Shown: piece after piece, positions 27,096-37,441 of the stretch
Position numbering within the stretch: the first letter of the stretch is position 1
Layout: each line of letters starts with the position of its first letter
Assembly (NCBI RefSeq): GCF_000802185.1
Contig: NZ_KN676113.1
Coordinates: forward strand, 3,389,019 to 3,453,018
Source: Belnapia sp. F-4-1
Lineage (GTDB): Bacteria; Pseudomonadota; Alphaproteobacteria; Acetobacterales; Acetobacteraceae
Length of the DNA stretch: 64,000 nt
Direction of reading: 5' to 3'
The notes under the pieces: generated by a model
The model's database searches: none
The model's input: only the letters and a program-made list of their open reading frames with translations
What the model was told of the DNA's origin: nothing
Translations under genes and position numbers: made by a program

Positions 27096-28780
27096 AGGAA
27101 ATCCGCCGCCGTCAGCGCGGCATTCGCCACGCCGTGGAGCCGGATGCCGTCGCCCTGGCCGAGATCGATGATCGTGCTGCCATTGGCCTCGGTCATATGC
27201 GCCTCGACATCGGCGAAGCTGGCGAGGCCAAAGCCCTTTAGCAGGAGCCTGTCCTCGCCCAGGGTGAAGTCGCCGACCACGTCCTGGCCGGTGCCGCGGC
27301 CGGAGACGAAGCTGTCCGCGCCCGAGCCGCCATGGAGCACGTCGCCGCCGCCCAGACCCTCCAATGTGTCGCTGCCTGCCTGACCCATCAGCCAGTTCGG
27401 CAGGGCGTTGCCGGTGATCTGGTTGTCGAGCGCATTGCCGCTGGAGGAGCCGATGGCGATGTCGTCGCCCTGGGTGCCGGTATAGAGGGTGACGGCGGCG
27501 GCCAGCAGCGTCGGCGGGAGCGGCGCCCAACGGCCATAGGCGCCGGGCGCGCTGTCCTGGTGGGCGAAATAGGTGACATTCTCGGTCGGCGCCGCGCTGT
27601 TGAAGACCAGCGCGTCATCCGGGCCGAAATAGAGCACGGTGAAGCCGTTCACCGTGCCAGTCGCGGTCGGGGCGGCATAGCCGTAGATCTGCAGGCTATC
27701 GCCCTGGCCCGGGTGGTAGTTCTCGATCCAGTGGACCCCGTCGCCCTTCTGGTAGACGAAGGTATTTGCCGCGCCGCCGCCTTCCAGGTGATCGCCGATG
27801 CGGAAATTGGAGAAGACGCCGTCGGCATGGCTGATGGTGCCGTCATTGGTGCCGCCGATGATGGTGCCGTCGCCATGGATCTGGTCGCCGCCGCCGCCGC
27901 CGAGCATGACGGCGGTGCTGTTGTTGCCCTCGACCACATCGGCCGAGAGGCCGCCGACCAGGATGTCGAAGCCGGCGAGGCCGCGTGGTGCGCCGGCACC
28001 GACCGTGCCGAGGCCCTGCATGTTGTTGGCGCCGCAGCCGCCGAGGACGATGTCGTTGCCGCTGGTCGCCTCGAAGGCGTTGTTGCCGGCGCCGCCGACG
28101 AGGACGTTGCCGCCGAGGGTCGCGCCATTGGAGCCGCCATGCAGCAGGTTGTCGCCGGCGCCGCCGATGATGTACTGGCCCGCCTGGTTGCTGCTGGCGG
28201 TGAGCCCGCCGTGACCGCCGACCACGTAGCTGCCCGGCGCGTTGAGGTTCGTATGGCCAGCGCCCTCGAAGGGGATGTTCACCGCCGTATTCGCATCATA
28301 GGCGTTTGAGGAGGTGAGCACGGTCGGCGGCTGGTCGAAGATCGTGCGGGTCAGATGGCTGAGCGCGGCATCGACATGGGTGAAGGCATCGCCGCTGACG
28401 GTGGCGATGCTGCCTCTAAGGCCGCTTTCAGGCACGCCCTTGATGAAATGCGTGCCGGCTGGGGCGACGAAGGCGACGCTGTAGGTGCCGGGTACCAGGT
28501 TCTCGAAGAGATAGGTGCCGTCGCTGCCGGTGGCCGTTGTGCGCACCACGCGGCCATCTGCGTCGCGCAGCTCCACCGTGACGCCGGCGAAGACCGCATC
28601 GGGCCGCTTGTAGTCGCAAATGCCCGGCGGCAGGTCGAGCGAGACCGTGCCGCCGATCTTCGGCGGGATGTAGAGGCCGGCATCGCGGCCGAGGTCGGTG
28701 ACGCCGGCGAGGCCCTGCTCCCCGCCATCCTGCACGCCATTGCCGTTGGCATCGACCCAGACGCGATCGCCGATTGTCAC
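27086..28780 (-). CDS. C-terminal part of the broken giant surface protein: SdrD-B domain plus RTX repeats
   Basis: This 564-codon frame starts at an internal GTG and opens with the end of an SdrD-B-like domain (TIGDRVWVDANGNGVQDGG), a calcium-binding repeat that forms rigid stalks, and a second such unit around residue 70-110 (FAGVTVELRDADGRVVR). From about 195 onward come glycine/aspartate-rich RTX-type repeats (GGAGDNLLHGG, GGAGNNAFEA, GSDTLEGLGGGDVLHGG) and a C-terminal VVGDFTLGEDRLLL block with an aliphatic tail ending LTAADFLYA, like the type I secretion signals of RTX proteins. The upstream frame reads on in register as GLYQPV before this GTG, so it is not a real start. Confidence 0.6.
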   Translation of the reverse strand: MTIGDRVWVDANGNGVQDGGEQGLAGVTDLGRDAGLYIPPKIGGTVSLDLPPGICDYKRPDAVFAGVTVELRDADGRVVRTTATGSDGTYLFENLVPGTYSVAFVAPAGTHFIKGVPESGLRGSIATVSGDAFTHVDAALSHLTRTIFDQPPTVLTSSNAYDANTAVNIPFEGAGHTNLNAPGSYVVGGHGGLTASSNQAGQYIIGGAGDNLLHGGSNGATLGGNVLVGGAGNNAFEATSGNDIVLGGCGANNMQGLGTVGAGAPRGLAGFDILVGGLSADVVEGNNSTAVMLGGGGGDQIHGDGTIIGGTNDGTISHADGVFSNFRIGDHLEGGGAANTFVYQKGDGVHWIENYHPGQGDSLQIYGYAAPTATGTVNGFTVLYFGPDDALVFNSAAPTENVTYFAHQDSAPGAYGRWAPLPPTLLAAAVTLYTGTQGDDIAIGSSSGNALDNQITGNALPNWLMGQAGSDTLEGLGGGDVLHGGSGADSFVSGRGTGQDVVGDFTLGEDRLLLKGFGLASFADVEAHMTEANGSTIIDLGQGDGIRLHGVANAALTAADFLYA

Positions 28781-31700
28781 CGGCTGGTAGAGCCCGGCAT
28801 CGACGCCGGTCGCGATCTGGCCGGAGACGAGCGTGTAGGTGCCGGTGATGCCGGTAAGCGGGCTGGCATCGCTGTCTGCGGCGTCGCTGCCGTCCCGGTC
28901 GCGCAGGTGATGACGGGGCCGTTGCCCGCGGCGTCCGGGTCGCTGTCGGTCGCTGCGGGGCCCCTGCCCTGGGGCGAGGCGAACCAGCTTCCCGTCGCCG
29001 GCGCGGTGAAGGCCTCGCGGTAGTGCCCGGGGACGAGGTTGCCGAAGGAATAGACGCCGGTGCCGGTCGTCGTGGTCGTGGCGACGAGCTGGTTGGCGGC
29101 GTTGTAGAGGTCGACCTTCACTCCGGCGAGGCCCGGCTCGCCGCTGTCCTGGACGCCGTTCGCGTTCAATTCCTCGAAGGCCTTGTCGCCGATCGAGGCG
29201 GCCACGACCGTCGAGGCGACGCTCGCGGTCTTTGGCGGCATGACAGTGCCCGGGTTGATGCCGTAGGGATTGACACCGACCGTTGGGGCGAGGGTCGTGG
29301 TATTGGTCAGCACCGTAGCGACGGCAGTGCCGGCTGCGACCTTCGTCACCACCTGGACCTGCACGCTGCCCGTCGCGGCGTTGTTGTCGCCTAGGTTGAC
29401 GATGTCGCCGAAGTCGAAGGTGAGGGCGCCGTCGCTCACGCTGCCCGCATCGCCGATGGCGAGCGCGGAGCCGGTGATCCCGTTGATTGCCGTGACCTGC
29501 GAGGAGACATAGGTGAGGCCGGCCGACAGGGCATCCTTTAGGATGAGGTGTTGGCTGCCCTCGCCGAGTGTCGCGGTGAGCAGATAAGTGACCGTCTCGC
29601 CGACCGCGAGGTTGCCGTCCGTGGAATAGGGGTTGTCGGTGCTGGCGATGACCTTGGTCACCGTGTCGGTGATGGCGACGGTGACCGGCGCGGCCGCCGA
29701 GGCGGTGATGTTGCGGCCCCCGGTCGGATCCTGCACGGGGGAGGAGGTCTGGTAGTCAAGCGTGGCGGTGTTCGGGATCGTCAGCCCGTTCACCACGCTG
29801 TCGAGCAGCATCGCCTTGTAGGTCAGCGTCACCGTGCCGCTGCTGAGCGCCAGTTGGTTCATGTGGAAGCTCAGCGTGCCGTTGGCCAGGCTGGCGCTAC
29901 CCGCCGTGCTGGTCAGGCTGCCGGTGACGTAGGCGATGCCAGGCTGCAGGATGTCGGCGAGGTCGACGTCATAGGCATCGGCCGTGCTGCTGGAGGCGTG
30001 CCTGATCGTCAGCGTGTGGGTGATGAGGTTGCCCGCATCGCCCGTGGTGGCGGAGGCGGCCTTGGTGACGGCGAGCAGGGGCTGGACGACGTAGACGGTC
30101 GCCGTCGCGGTCTGGGTGGCGGTGAAGTCGCTATAGGCCCTGGCGGTGTTTACCAGCCGGTCGCCCGTCTGGTTGGCCGCGACATTGGAGGCCACGGCCT
30201 GGATCTGCAGCACGATCTGGTCGGCGGCGCTGACCGTGTTGTCGGCCTTATTGTAGATGTTGCTGAAGGCCCAGGTGACGGTGTCGGGCGAGGCGGGGTC
30301 GCCGCTGCCGGTGCCGTTCGCCGCGGTGATGGCGGCGCCCGATGGATGCTTCGTGAAGCCTGCATTGGTGTAGAGGTTGGTGCCGATGCCGGCGACCTTG
30401 GCGGAGTTGGGCACATAGACCAACTGCCCGCCGGTGTTGCCGGTAACGAGCGAGTCGGCCAGCTGATCGATCACCCTGTAGTTGACGCTCTCGCCTTCCG
30501 GCAATGTCAGGGTGTTGGTGTAGGTGACCGTCTCGCCGACCTTGACGTCCTGATCGGTTGCGGTGCCCCGGCTTGCGCTGGTATCGGCATAGCTTGTCGC
30601 CGTCACCGCCTTGGTGATGGTGGAGGCGCCGATGCCGACCGAGGCGGAGGCACTCACCGGGCTGGCGCGTTCCTCCGGGTCGGTGCCGGGCAGGGAGCTG
30701 CCGGTCGCGCTGGCGGTGTTGGTGAAGGTCTTGCCGCTCGTCGCCGTGTCGCCGACCCGCGCCTGGAACTGCACCGTGATGGCCTGGCCGGGATCGAGCG
30801 CCGCCGCCGTCACCAGCAGGCTGGCGTCGCCGGCGCCGTTGCCGCTGGCGATGGTCGCGGTGCCGCCGGTGATCCTCGCGGAGCCGGCTACATAGCTCGC
30901 ATTCGGCCCGATCTGGTTCAGCAGGTCGACGATCGAGACGTCGAAGCCCTTCACCTGGTTGGTCAGGGTGACGGTGTAGGTCAGGACGTCGCCGGCATCC
31001 GCCGTCGCCTGGCTGACAGCCTTGCTGATGACGAGATGCGGCTCCACCACCTCGATCTTCGCCGTCGCCTCCTGGCTGATGCGGCTGCCGGGGCTGCTTG
31101 GGTCGGCGGCGCTGACCCGTGCCGTGTTCACCAGCACGTCGCCGGCGGCATTGGCCGCATTTTTAGTGAGCTGACCGACCACTTGGACGGTGATGGTGTC
31201 CTTCGCGTCGCTGACGTTGTCGACGGCAGTGGCGACGGTGCCGAAATCGAAGCTCAGCGTATCGGCGACGCCGTCGCCGTTGCCGTCGCTCAGCGTCGCT
31301 GCCTGGTTCAGGGCCGGCCTGGTGCCGCTGACATTGCCGCCGATGCCGGTGACGCTCGCCGAAACCGCCTTGATCTGCCCACCCAGCGTCGGCAGCAGGT
31401 CGTCGAGATGGACTTGGCTCATCACGCCTTTCGGCAAGCGAAGCGTGATGGTGTAGGTCACGGTCTCGCCGATCGCCACATCATCGATCGTGGCGTCGCC
31501 CTGCGCCCTGGTGGTGGCGGCTAGGCTCGTCGCGGTCACCGCCTTGGCGATGGTCGGCAGCACCGTGACCGAGGCGGTATCGGTGAGCGGCAGGATGTCG
31601 TAGGGCGTGCGGTCGATGCCGCCTTCCTGCGCCGCGTAATGGGTGACGGCGGCGGTGTTGGTCAGCGCCTGCTGCGGCGTGGCGAGCGCGGTGGCCAGCA

Positions 31701-33438
31701 CCAGGTCATAGGTGATGACGGCGATGTTCTTGCCGCTGGTCGGGTCGTAGGTGCCGATGCCGCCCTTGTTGGCGCCATCCGTGATCTCGAGCCCGGTGCC
31801 GAACAGGTCGCCCGTCGCGCGGAGCGCGGCGCCGGTGCCGTCGGTCACCTGCAGGTTCAGCCCGCCCGGCGGGATGACGAAGCCGCTCGGCAGGGTGTCG
31901 TGGACCAGCGTGTCGAAGGCGCCCTTCCAGCCCTGGCCCCTGTTCTCGACGATGATGGCGAAGGAGACGCGGTCGCCCGCATCGGCGAAGGTGATGTTGG
32001 CATCGACCGGCTTCGCCGCGAGGCTGGTGCTGTCGATCGTGCCGCGGAAGCGCAGGCCGGCGCTGCCGGGTGTGGTGAAGCTCACCGGGCCGATGGTCGC
32101 GTCCTGCGTCGTCGCGTTGCGGAAGATCGACGCCGGGTTGTCGACGCCGATGATCCCTTTTGTCACCTTCAGCGCCGGTTCGCCGAGGACGAACTGGATG
32201 ATGGCGTTGTCCTCGACGCCCTGGAGCTGGGAATTGGCCTCCGAGGCGGTGACCTGGTTGGTCAGCAGCAGCCCGTCGCCGAAAGCCTGGTCGTTGACGC
32301 GCAGCGTGACCAGCAAATCGAGATGCGTCGCCGGGTAGAGCGCGTTGGTGGCGCCGCCGAAGTCGAGCGTCAGGGAGTTGCCGTTGGCATCGACAAGGAC
32401 GCGTGGCGCGACGCCCGGGACCTGGGTGTGGAAGCTGTCCGTCGGCCCGAACATCACCGTGCCGGCGGCGAGGCCGCTCGGGTTGAAGCTGCCAAGGAAG
32501 GTGTAGCCGCTGGCCGTGCCGTCGGCGTCCGGGTCTATCGCCTTCAGGACCGGGAGCAGCAGGTAGTCCTTCAGATTGACCACATGCGAGGAGGTCAGCG
32601 GGATGTCGAGGCCGAGGCGGAAGGTGACAAGGTCTCCGGACTGCACCTTGGCCGACGTGGCGAAGCTCGTCGTGCCCTTCGTCGTGCCGCCATTGACGGC
32701 ATAGATCGACTTGGAGACTTGGTTGACCGGCAACGTCACGCCCGCTTGGCTGTCATCCTCGGCGGTGCTGCCGGTCGGGACGACATTGCCGTCGTAGAGC
32801 ACGTCGTTGCGGACGGTGTCGCCCTGGTCCACCAGCGGGTCGCCCGGCACGGAACCGGTCCAGGTCGCGTCCAGGGTCGTGCGGAAGACCACTTGGATGG
32901 TTGCATGCTTGTAGTCGGTGGCGTGGGCCGCCTGGTTGAGGGCGACGCCATTGCCGTCGAGCACCCGGTCGAGCCCGGCATTCGCCATGGTCTGCGAGAT
33001 GTCGAACTGGATCGCGGCGGTGCCGTCCGCGGTCTTGGCGCCCAGCGTGTAGGCCACCGGGCCCTGGTAGACGGTCTGGCCGCCCTCGCGGATGATCACC
33101 GTGGGTGCGAAGGCGGCATCGAAGGTCTGGCCGTCGCCCAGCCTGTCCCTCACCACCAGCCCGCCCAGCTCGAAGTAGTTCGATACCTGGCCGTTCAGCG
33201 TGTAGGCCAGCGTGCCGTGCGGCTGCCAGTCCGGCACGCCGTCGTGGTCGGCATCGCCGTTGATGAGGGCAACGCTCTTCTGGATGGCGATGGACTTCGC
33301 CGTGACGATGTTCTCGGCGCCCGAGGGGTTCAGGTCGATATGCGTCGGGGTGGCGTCGCGCGCATCGACCGGCGTCCAGTCCGCCTCCAGCCGGGCATTG
33401 TCGAGCAGCGGACGAAAACTGCCGGTCAGGGGTCAAGC
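28777..33438 (-). CDS. Central part of the broken giant surface protein: DUF11-type repeats and an SdrD-B domain
   Basis: About 1,550 codons, open from 33438. It contains a chain of roughly 130-residue beta-sandwich repeats of the DUF11 / conserved-repeat type, visible as recurring lead-ins TIAKAVTATSLAATT, TITKAVTATSYADTS and TVTKVIASTDNPYST, each followed by GETVTYTITL-like strands. Between them are repeats of the ISKAVSQATADAGDVLTYTVTL kind. Near the C-terminal end an SdrD-B unit (GDKAFEELNANGVQDSGEPG) is cut off by the frameshift near 28906, after which the frame turns into unrelated Pro/Ala/Arg-rich sequence. The first GTG is at 33237, but the coding similarity extends to 33438. Confidence 0.6.
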
Positions 33439-34333
33439 ACCGGCGTCCCGTCATGCAGGAATTCGGTAACGTACCAGTCGATCACCATGGTCGGCACCTG
33501 GCTGCCGCCGGTGATGGTGCCGGGAAAGGTGCCGGTCAGGCTGGTGGTGCCGTCGGCATTTCGCACGATGCTGACCGGCGCCGCGATGGTGACGCCGTTC
33601 AGTTCCAAATGTGCGCCGGTGACGACGACGCCGTCCGGCGTGGTGTCGCTCAGGGTGAAGTTGGTGAAGGGCTGGCCGCTGGCGAGCAGCCCCTTCACCA
33701 CCCACTCCCGTGGATAGGAGGGGCCGGTCGCCGTCTCCTGTTCCGGACCGGCATAGGTGACGGACAGCCTGGCGACGACCGGGTCGATGGCCGTCACCGC
33801 CGCGGGGCCGGTGATGACTGGGTTGGCAGACGGGTTGTTGAAGGGTTCGGCGCCGTAGGCGAAGCCGCCCTTCGCCGTCACGCCGAGCAGCGTGCCGGGA
33901 TCGGCCAGGTTCGAGACTTGCAGGGTGAGGGCGATGTCGGCCGGCGTCTGCGCGGTGGTGAAGCTGCCGAAGGGCAGGGTGAGCACCAGCAGCGTGTCGC
34001 CCGGCGTGCCGGTGACGACCACTGGGTTGCCGAGCGTGTCCCTGGCGAAGGGGTGGGTAGCACGGCCCGTCGCGTCGAATTCGATGGTCTTCGCCTGCAG
34101 GCTGGCGTCGAGATAGGTGGCGGAGACGAAGCTGACGCCGTCATTGACGGGGGTGTTGCCGGCGCCCGCGCCATCCGCGCCGTTGGCCGGCAGGATCAGG
34201 TCGATATAGGGCGCATAGCCCGTCTCGGCACCGCTGGCGGCATTGTCCAAGCGCAGGGTGAGGGTTGCTTGGCACCAAGAAAGGCTTGCTGCGGGAGGCC
34301 GTTGAGGAAGCTGACGATTGGCTGCGGTGCCAT
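33426..34333 (-). CDS. N-terminal part of the broken giant surface protein
   Basis: The likely true start is ATG at 34333, giving MAPQPIVSFLNGLPQQAFLG, and after a frameshift near 34262 the frame continues as TLTLRLDNAASGAETGYAPY and runs to a stop at 33426 (a 274-codon frame by itself, from a TTG at 34250). The sequence GYAPYIDLILPANGADGAG matches the N-terminal domain of large DUF11-repeat surface proteins. No clear signal peptide is present, which agrees with type I secretion. The stop at 33426 is produced by the second frameshift in a CCCC run; without it the chain continues LTGSFRPLLDNA. Confidence 0.55.
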
Positions 34334-34679
34334 ATCGGGACCCTGTGACCCCGCTCTTCGGCGTCTTTATTGGGAAATGCTTTTCAACTTATGGGGAAAT
34401 TTTGCCTCGCGAGAAACGGAAAATTGTCTTTTTCCGCGAAGGGGCCCTCAAGCCATGCCGGCTCGCCGAACCCGTCGAAAAGGGCGTCCCACCTCTCGAG
34501 TTCAGGCCGGAACGGCTGCCTGGGTGCCACTTGGGCGAGCGATACCCGTCACGCCATGTCGTTGCGGGATGCGAGACAAGCTGCACTGCATCGCCCGGGC
34601 GGCAGCCCGGCTTGACGCCCCGGCTTCCACCGCCGTCCAATCCCGCTGCCAGCCCGTGCCGGGCCAAAGGGGAAACGTC
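34334..34679. other. AT-richer intergenic region between the adhesin and the ThDP-enzyme operon
   Basis: This 346-bp region separates two divergent starts. Between about 34360 and 34440 it is clearly lower in GC than the rest of the window and holds a 7-bp inverted repeat (34417-34423 with 34430-34436, loop six). The divergent promoters are probably here, but no -35/-10 pair was convincing. Candidate sites for an H-NS-type silencer would be expected in such a patch. Confidence 0.4.
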
Positions 34680-36410
34680 ATGCCGGACCATGCCAGCGCC
34701 GCGAATGCCACCGTCGCCCTACGCCTCGCGGAAGCCTTCGCCCGGCATGGGGTGACGCTGACCTTCGGCCAGAGCCTTCCCTCCGCCTTCCACCTGGCGG
34801 CGCCGCATGCCGGAATCGACCAGAAGGTCTATCGCCAGGAGAATGCCGGCGGCGCCATGGCCGATGGCTATGCACGAATCACCCGCAAGGTCGGCGTCGT
34901 CACGGCGCAGAACGGGCCGGCCGCGACCCTGCTGGTGGCGCCGCTAGCCGAGGCGCTGAAGGCCAGCATCCCCGTCCTCGCTCTGGTGCAGGAGGTGACG
35001 CGGGACGCGACCGACCGCAACGCCTTCCAGGAGCTCGACCATCTCGGCCTCTTCGCCCCGGTGGCGAAGTGGGTCCGCCGCATCGACCGGGCGGACCGGC
35101 TGGACGACTATGTGGACATGGCCTTCACCGCCGCCTGTTCCGGCCGGCCGGGACCCGCGGTGCTTCTGCTGCCGGCTGACCTGCTGACCGAGGCGGCGGC
35201 GCCGCTCGGCGGGCTCCGGCCGCGCCGGCTCTCGCTCGGCGAAGTGCCGCTGGATCGCAGCCTCGCCGACCCGGCCGCCATCGCCGCGGCGGCGGAGGCG
35301 GTGGCCATCGCCAAGCATCCCCTGGTGATCGCGGGAGGCGGCGTGCACCTTTCAGGCGCGGCGGCGGAGCTGGCGGGCTTGCAGGAGCGGGCGCACCTGC
35401 CGGTCGCCACCACCGTCATGGGCAAGGGCGCAGCGGACGAGACCCATCCGCTGACCCTCGGCATCGTCGGCTATGTCATGGGGCAGGGGGCGCGGACGGC
35501 GGCGCTCAGGCCGATGGTGGAGCGGGCCGACCTGGTTCTCCTCGTCGGCAGCCGCACCAACCAGAACGGCACGGATAGCTGGAAGCTCTTCGGCCCGGAA
35601 ACGCGCTTCATCCATCTCGATGCCGATCCGATGGAGGTCGGGCGCAACTACGAGGCGATGCGGCTGGTGGGCGACGCCAAGCTCACCCTGGCCGCGCTGA
35701 CCGAGGCGCTGGCGGGGCGCGACCTCTCGGCCCGCGCCGCCACGAGGCCGGCCATCGAGGCCGAGATCGCGGAGGCCGTCGCCGGCTGGCGCCGTACCGT
35801 CGAAGGCGTCACCACCCGGGAGAGCTCGCCCTGTCGGCCGGAGCGGCTGATGGCGGAGCTCGACCGGCTGATCGGGCCGGAGGACATCGTCGTCGCCGAC
35901 GCCTCCTACTCCTCCATCTGGATCGCCAATTACCTGACCGCCAAGCGACCAGGCCAACGCTTCCTCACGCCGCGCGGCATCGCCGGACTCGGCTGGGGCC
36001 TGCCGATGGCGATCGGCGCGCAGATCGCCGCCCCCGAGGCGCGGGTCGTCTGCCTTTGCGGCGATGGCGGCTTCGCCCATAGCTGGGCGGAGCTGGAGAC
36101 GCTGCGGCGGATGGAGCTGCCCGTCGTCACGCTGGTGCTGAACAACGGCATCCTCGGCTACCAGAAGCATGCCGAGGAGGTGAAATTCGGCGAGCACACC
36201 AAGGCCGTCTTCTTCGCCACCGTGGATCATGCCGCCATCGCCCGCGCCTGCGGGGTGGATGGCAGGCGGGTCGAGCGCGGCAGCGAGATCGGCCCGGCGC
36301 TGGCCGAGGCGCTGGCGGCGCGGCGGCCGGTGCTGCTCGACGTGCTCACCGACCCGGATGCGAAGCCACCCATCTCTTTTTACGCCGGCCATTATCCGGA
36401 GCCCTTCTGA
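34680..36410 (+). CDS. Thiamine diphosphate-binding enzyme, acetolactate-synthase-like
   Basis: The 576-residue protein has the catalytic Glu54 in VYRQENAGGAMADGYA, a central domain with GGGVHLSGAAAELAGL, and the ThDP/Mg motif CGDGGFAHSWAELETL...LVLNN in the C-terminal domain. It acts on 2-keto acids by decarboxylation or carboligation. The start at 34680 is supported by AAAGGGGAAA just upstream; the open frame extends far back into the adhesin region but is antisense there and is disregarded. The gene overlaps the following zinc dehydrogenase gene (TGATG), so the products likely act in one pathway; no acetolactate synthase small subunit is near. Confidence 0.85.
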   Translation: MPDHASAANATVALRLAEAFARHGVTLTFGQSLPSAFHLAAPHAGIDQKVYRQENAGGAMADGYARITRKVGVVTAQNGPAATLLVAPLAEALKASIPVLALVQEVTRDATDRNAFQELDHLGLFAPVAKWVRRIDRADRLDDYVDMAFTAACSGRPGPAVLLLPADLLTEAAAPLGGLRPRRLSLGEVPLDRSLADPAAIAAAAEAVAIAKHPLVIAGGGVHLSGAAAELAGLQERAHLPVATTVMGKGAADETHPLTLGIVGYVMGQGARTAALRPMVERADLVLLVGSRTNQNGTDSWKLFGPETRFIHLDADPMEVGRNYEAMRLVGDAKLTLAALTEALAGRDLSARAATRPAIEAEIAEAVAGWRRTVEGVTTRESSPCRPERLMAELDRLIGPEDIVVADASYSSIWIANYLTAKRPGQRFLTPRGIAGLGWGLPMAIGAQIAAPEARVVCLCGDGGFAHSWAELETLRRMELPVVTLVLNNGILGYQKHAEEVKFGEHTKAVFFATVDHAAIARACGVDGRRVERGSEIGPALAEALAARRPVLLDVLTDPDAKPPISFYAGHYPEPF

Positions 36411-37441
36411 TGCTGGCGCTGCGCAAGACGGGAAATGGCTTCGGCCTCGAATTCCAGGAGGTGCCGGAGGCGCCGCCGCCGGGCCCGGGCGAGGTGGTGG
36501 TCGAGGTGGAGGCCGCGGGCATCTGCGGCTCCGACGTCCATGCCTATGAGTGGACGGGGGGCTATGAGTTCATGACCCCGCACATGCCGCTTACCCTCGG
36601 CCATGAATTCGCCGGGCGCGTGGTGCGCTCGGGCACCGGCTCGGGCTGGGCGGAGGGTGCGCGGGTCGCCGTCATCCCCTTCGTCGCCTGCGGCCATTGC
36701 GCCGCCTGCCGGGCGGATGACGCCCGCAACTGCACCCGGCGCGAGGGGATCGGGCTGACGCGAGACGGCGGCTTCGCCCGCAGCGTTCGCATCCCGGCCC
36801 GCTGCTGCGTCGCCGTGCCGGACGAGGTGGATGCTGAACTGGCGGCGCTGGCCGAACCGCTGGGCGTCGGCGCCGAGGCGGTGCTGACCGGCGAGGTCCG
36901 GCTCGGCGAGACGGTGCTGGTGCTGGGGCCGGGGACCATCGGCCAGGCGATCGCGCTGATGGCAAGGCGCGCCGGCGCCGCCCGCGTCATCGTCGTGGGG
37001 CGGGCGGACGGGCCGCGCTTCGCCGTGCTGCACGAGCTCGGCTTCACCGAGACGGTCGACGTGGCGGAGGGGCCGCTGGCCGATCAGGTGATGGCGCTGA
37101 CCGGGGGCCGCCCCGTCGATGTCGTGCTGGAGGCGACCGGCGTGCCGGAGAGCCTCAACGAGGGGCTTTCGGTGCTGAAGAAGGGCGGCGTCATCGTCGC
37201 GGCCGGCATCCATGCCGGGTCGCTGACCCTGCCGCTGACGGAGTTCGTCCGCATGCGCCACCAGCTCCGTGCCACCCATGGCGCCGCGCGGCGGACCTGG
37301 GACCGGGTGATGGCCTGGCTCGCGGCCGAGCCGGAGGCCTTCCGCCCGATGATCACCCATCGCCTGCCGCTCGCCCGCGGCATCGACGGATTCGAACTCG
37401 CCCGGCAGCGGGCGGCCAGCAAGGTGATCCTCACGCCATGA
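36410..37441 (+). CDS. Zinc-dependent medium-chain alcohol/polyol dehydrogenase
   Basis: The 343-residue enzyme has catalytic zinc ligands Cys39 (AAGICGSDVHAYEW) and His65-Glu66 (LGHEFAGRVV), four cysteines for the structural zinc (Cys94, 97, 100 and 108 in CGHCAACRADDARNC) and the nucleotide motif LGPGTIGQAIAL. It oxidises an alcohol or reduces a carbonyl with NAD(P)H; it resembles sorbitol/threonine dehydrogenases. The start overlaps the ThDP gene stop by one base, and its own stop overlaps the SDR start. The substrate is likely a product or precursor of the ThDP enzyme reaction. Confidence 0.9.
   Translation: MLALRKTGNGFGLEFQEVPEAPPPGPGEVVVEVEAAGICGSDVHAYEWTGGYEFMTPHMPLTLGHEFAGRVVRSGTGSGWAEGARVAVIPFVACGHCAACRADDARNCTRREGIGLTRDGGFARSVRIPARCCVAVPDEVDAELAALAEPLGVGAEAVLTGEVRLGETVLVLGPGTIGQAIALMARRAGAARVIVVGRADGPRFAVLHELGFTETVDVAEGPLADQVMALTGGRPVDVVLEATGVPESLNEGLSVLKKGGVIVAAGIHAGSLTLPLTEFVRMRHQLRATHGAARRTWDRVMAWLAAEPEAFRPMITHRLPLARGIDGFELARQRAASKVILTP

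Larger units (their letters stand above)
27086..34333 (-). pseudogene. Giant RTX/SdrD-B/DUF11 surface protein gene, interrupted by three frameshifts
   Basis: Three consecutive open frames and a short start segment on the minus strand read as one protein of about 2,415 residues if three single bases are restored. The junctions are near 34262, 33430 and 28906. At each, the downstream frame continues the same family of sequence exactly where the upstream one ends: for example FLGAKQ before and TLTLRLDNAASGAETGY after the first, and GTPVLDP before and LTGSFRPLLDNARL after the second. All three shifts are in the same direction (one base missing) and sit at runs of C followed by T on the coding strand. 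The restored product would be a calcium-binding, type I secreted adhesin. It may be a decayed gene or a product of assembly errors; the sequence alone cannot decide. Confidence 0.75.

Noticed and set aside
28880-28930. Programmed frameshifting in the adhesin
   Set aside because: No slippery heptamer or downstream pseudoknot was recognised, and three separate shifts in one gene are better explained by decay or base-calling error.
29548-33717. Two long plus-strand frames inside the adhesin region
   Set aside because: The minus strand carries the repeat-protein motifs; these are antisense and lack motifs.
34417-34436. 7-bp hairpin in the intergenic region as a terminator
   Set aside because: Short AT-rich stem, not at the end of a gene in either direction.
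34360-34440. dif or chromosome-dimer resolution site in the AT-richer patch
   Set aside because: The patch lacks the two 11-bp XerC/XerD arms around a 6-bp centre, so it is not supported as a dif site.
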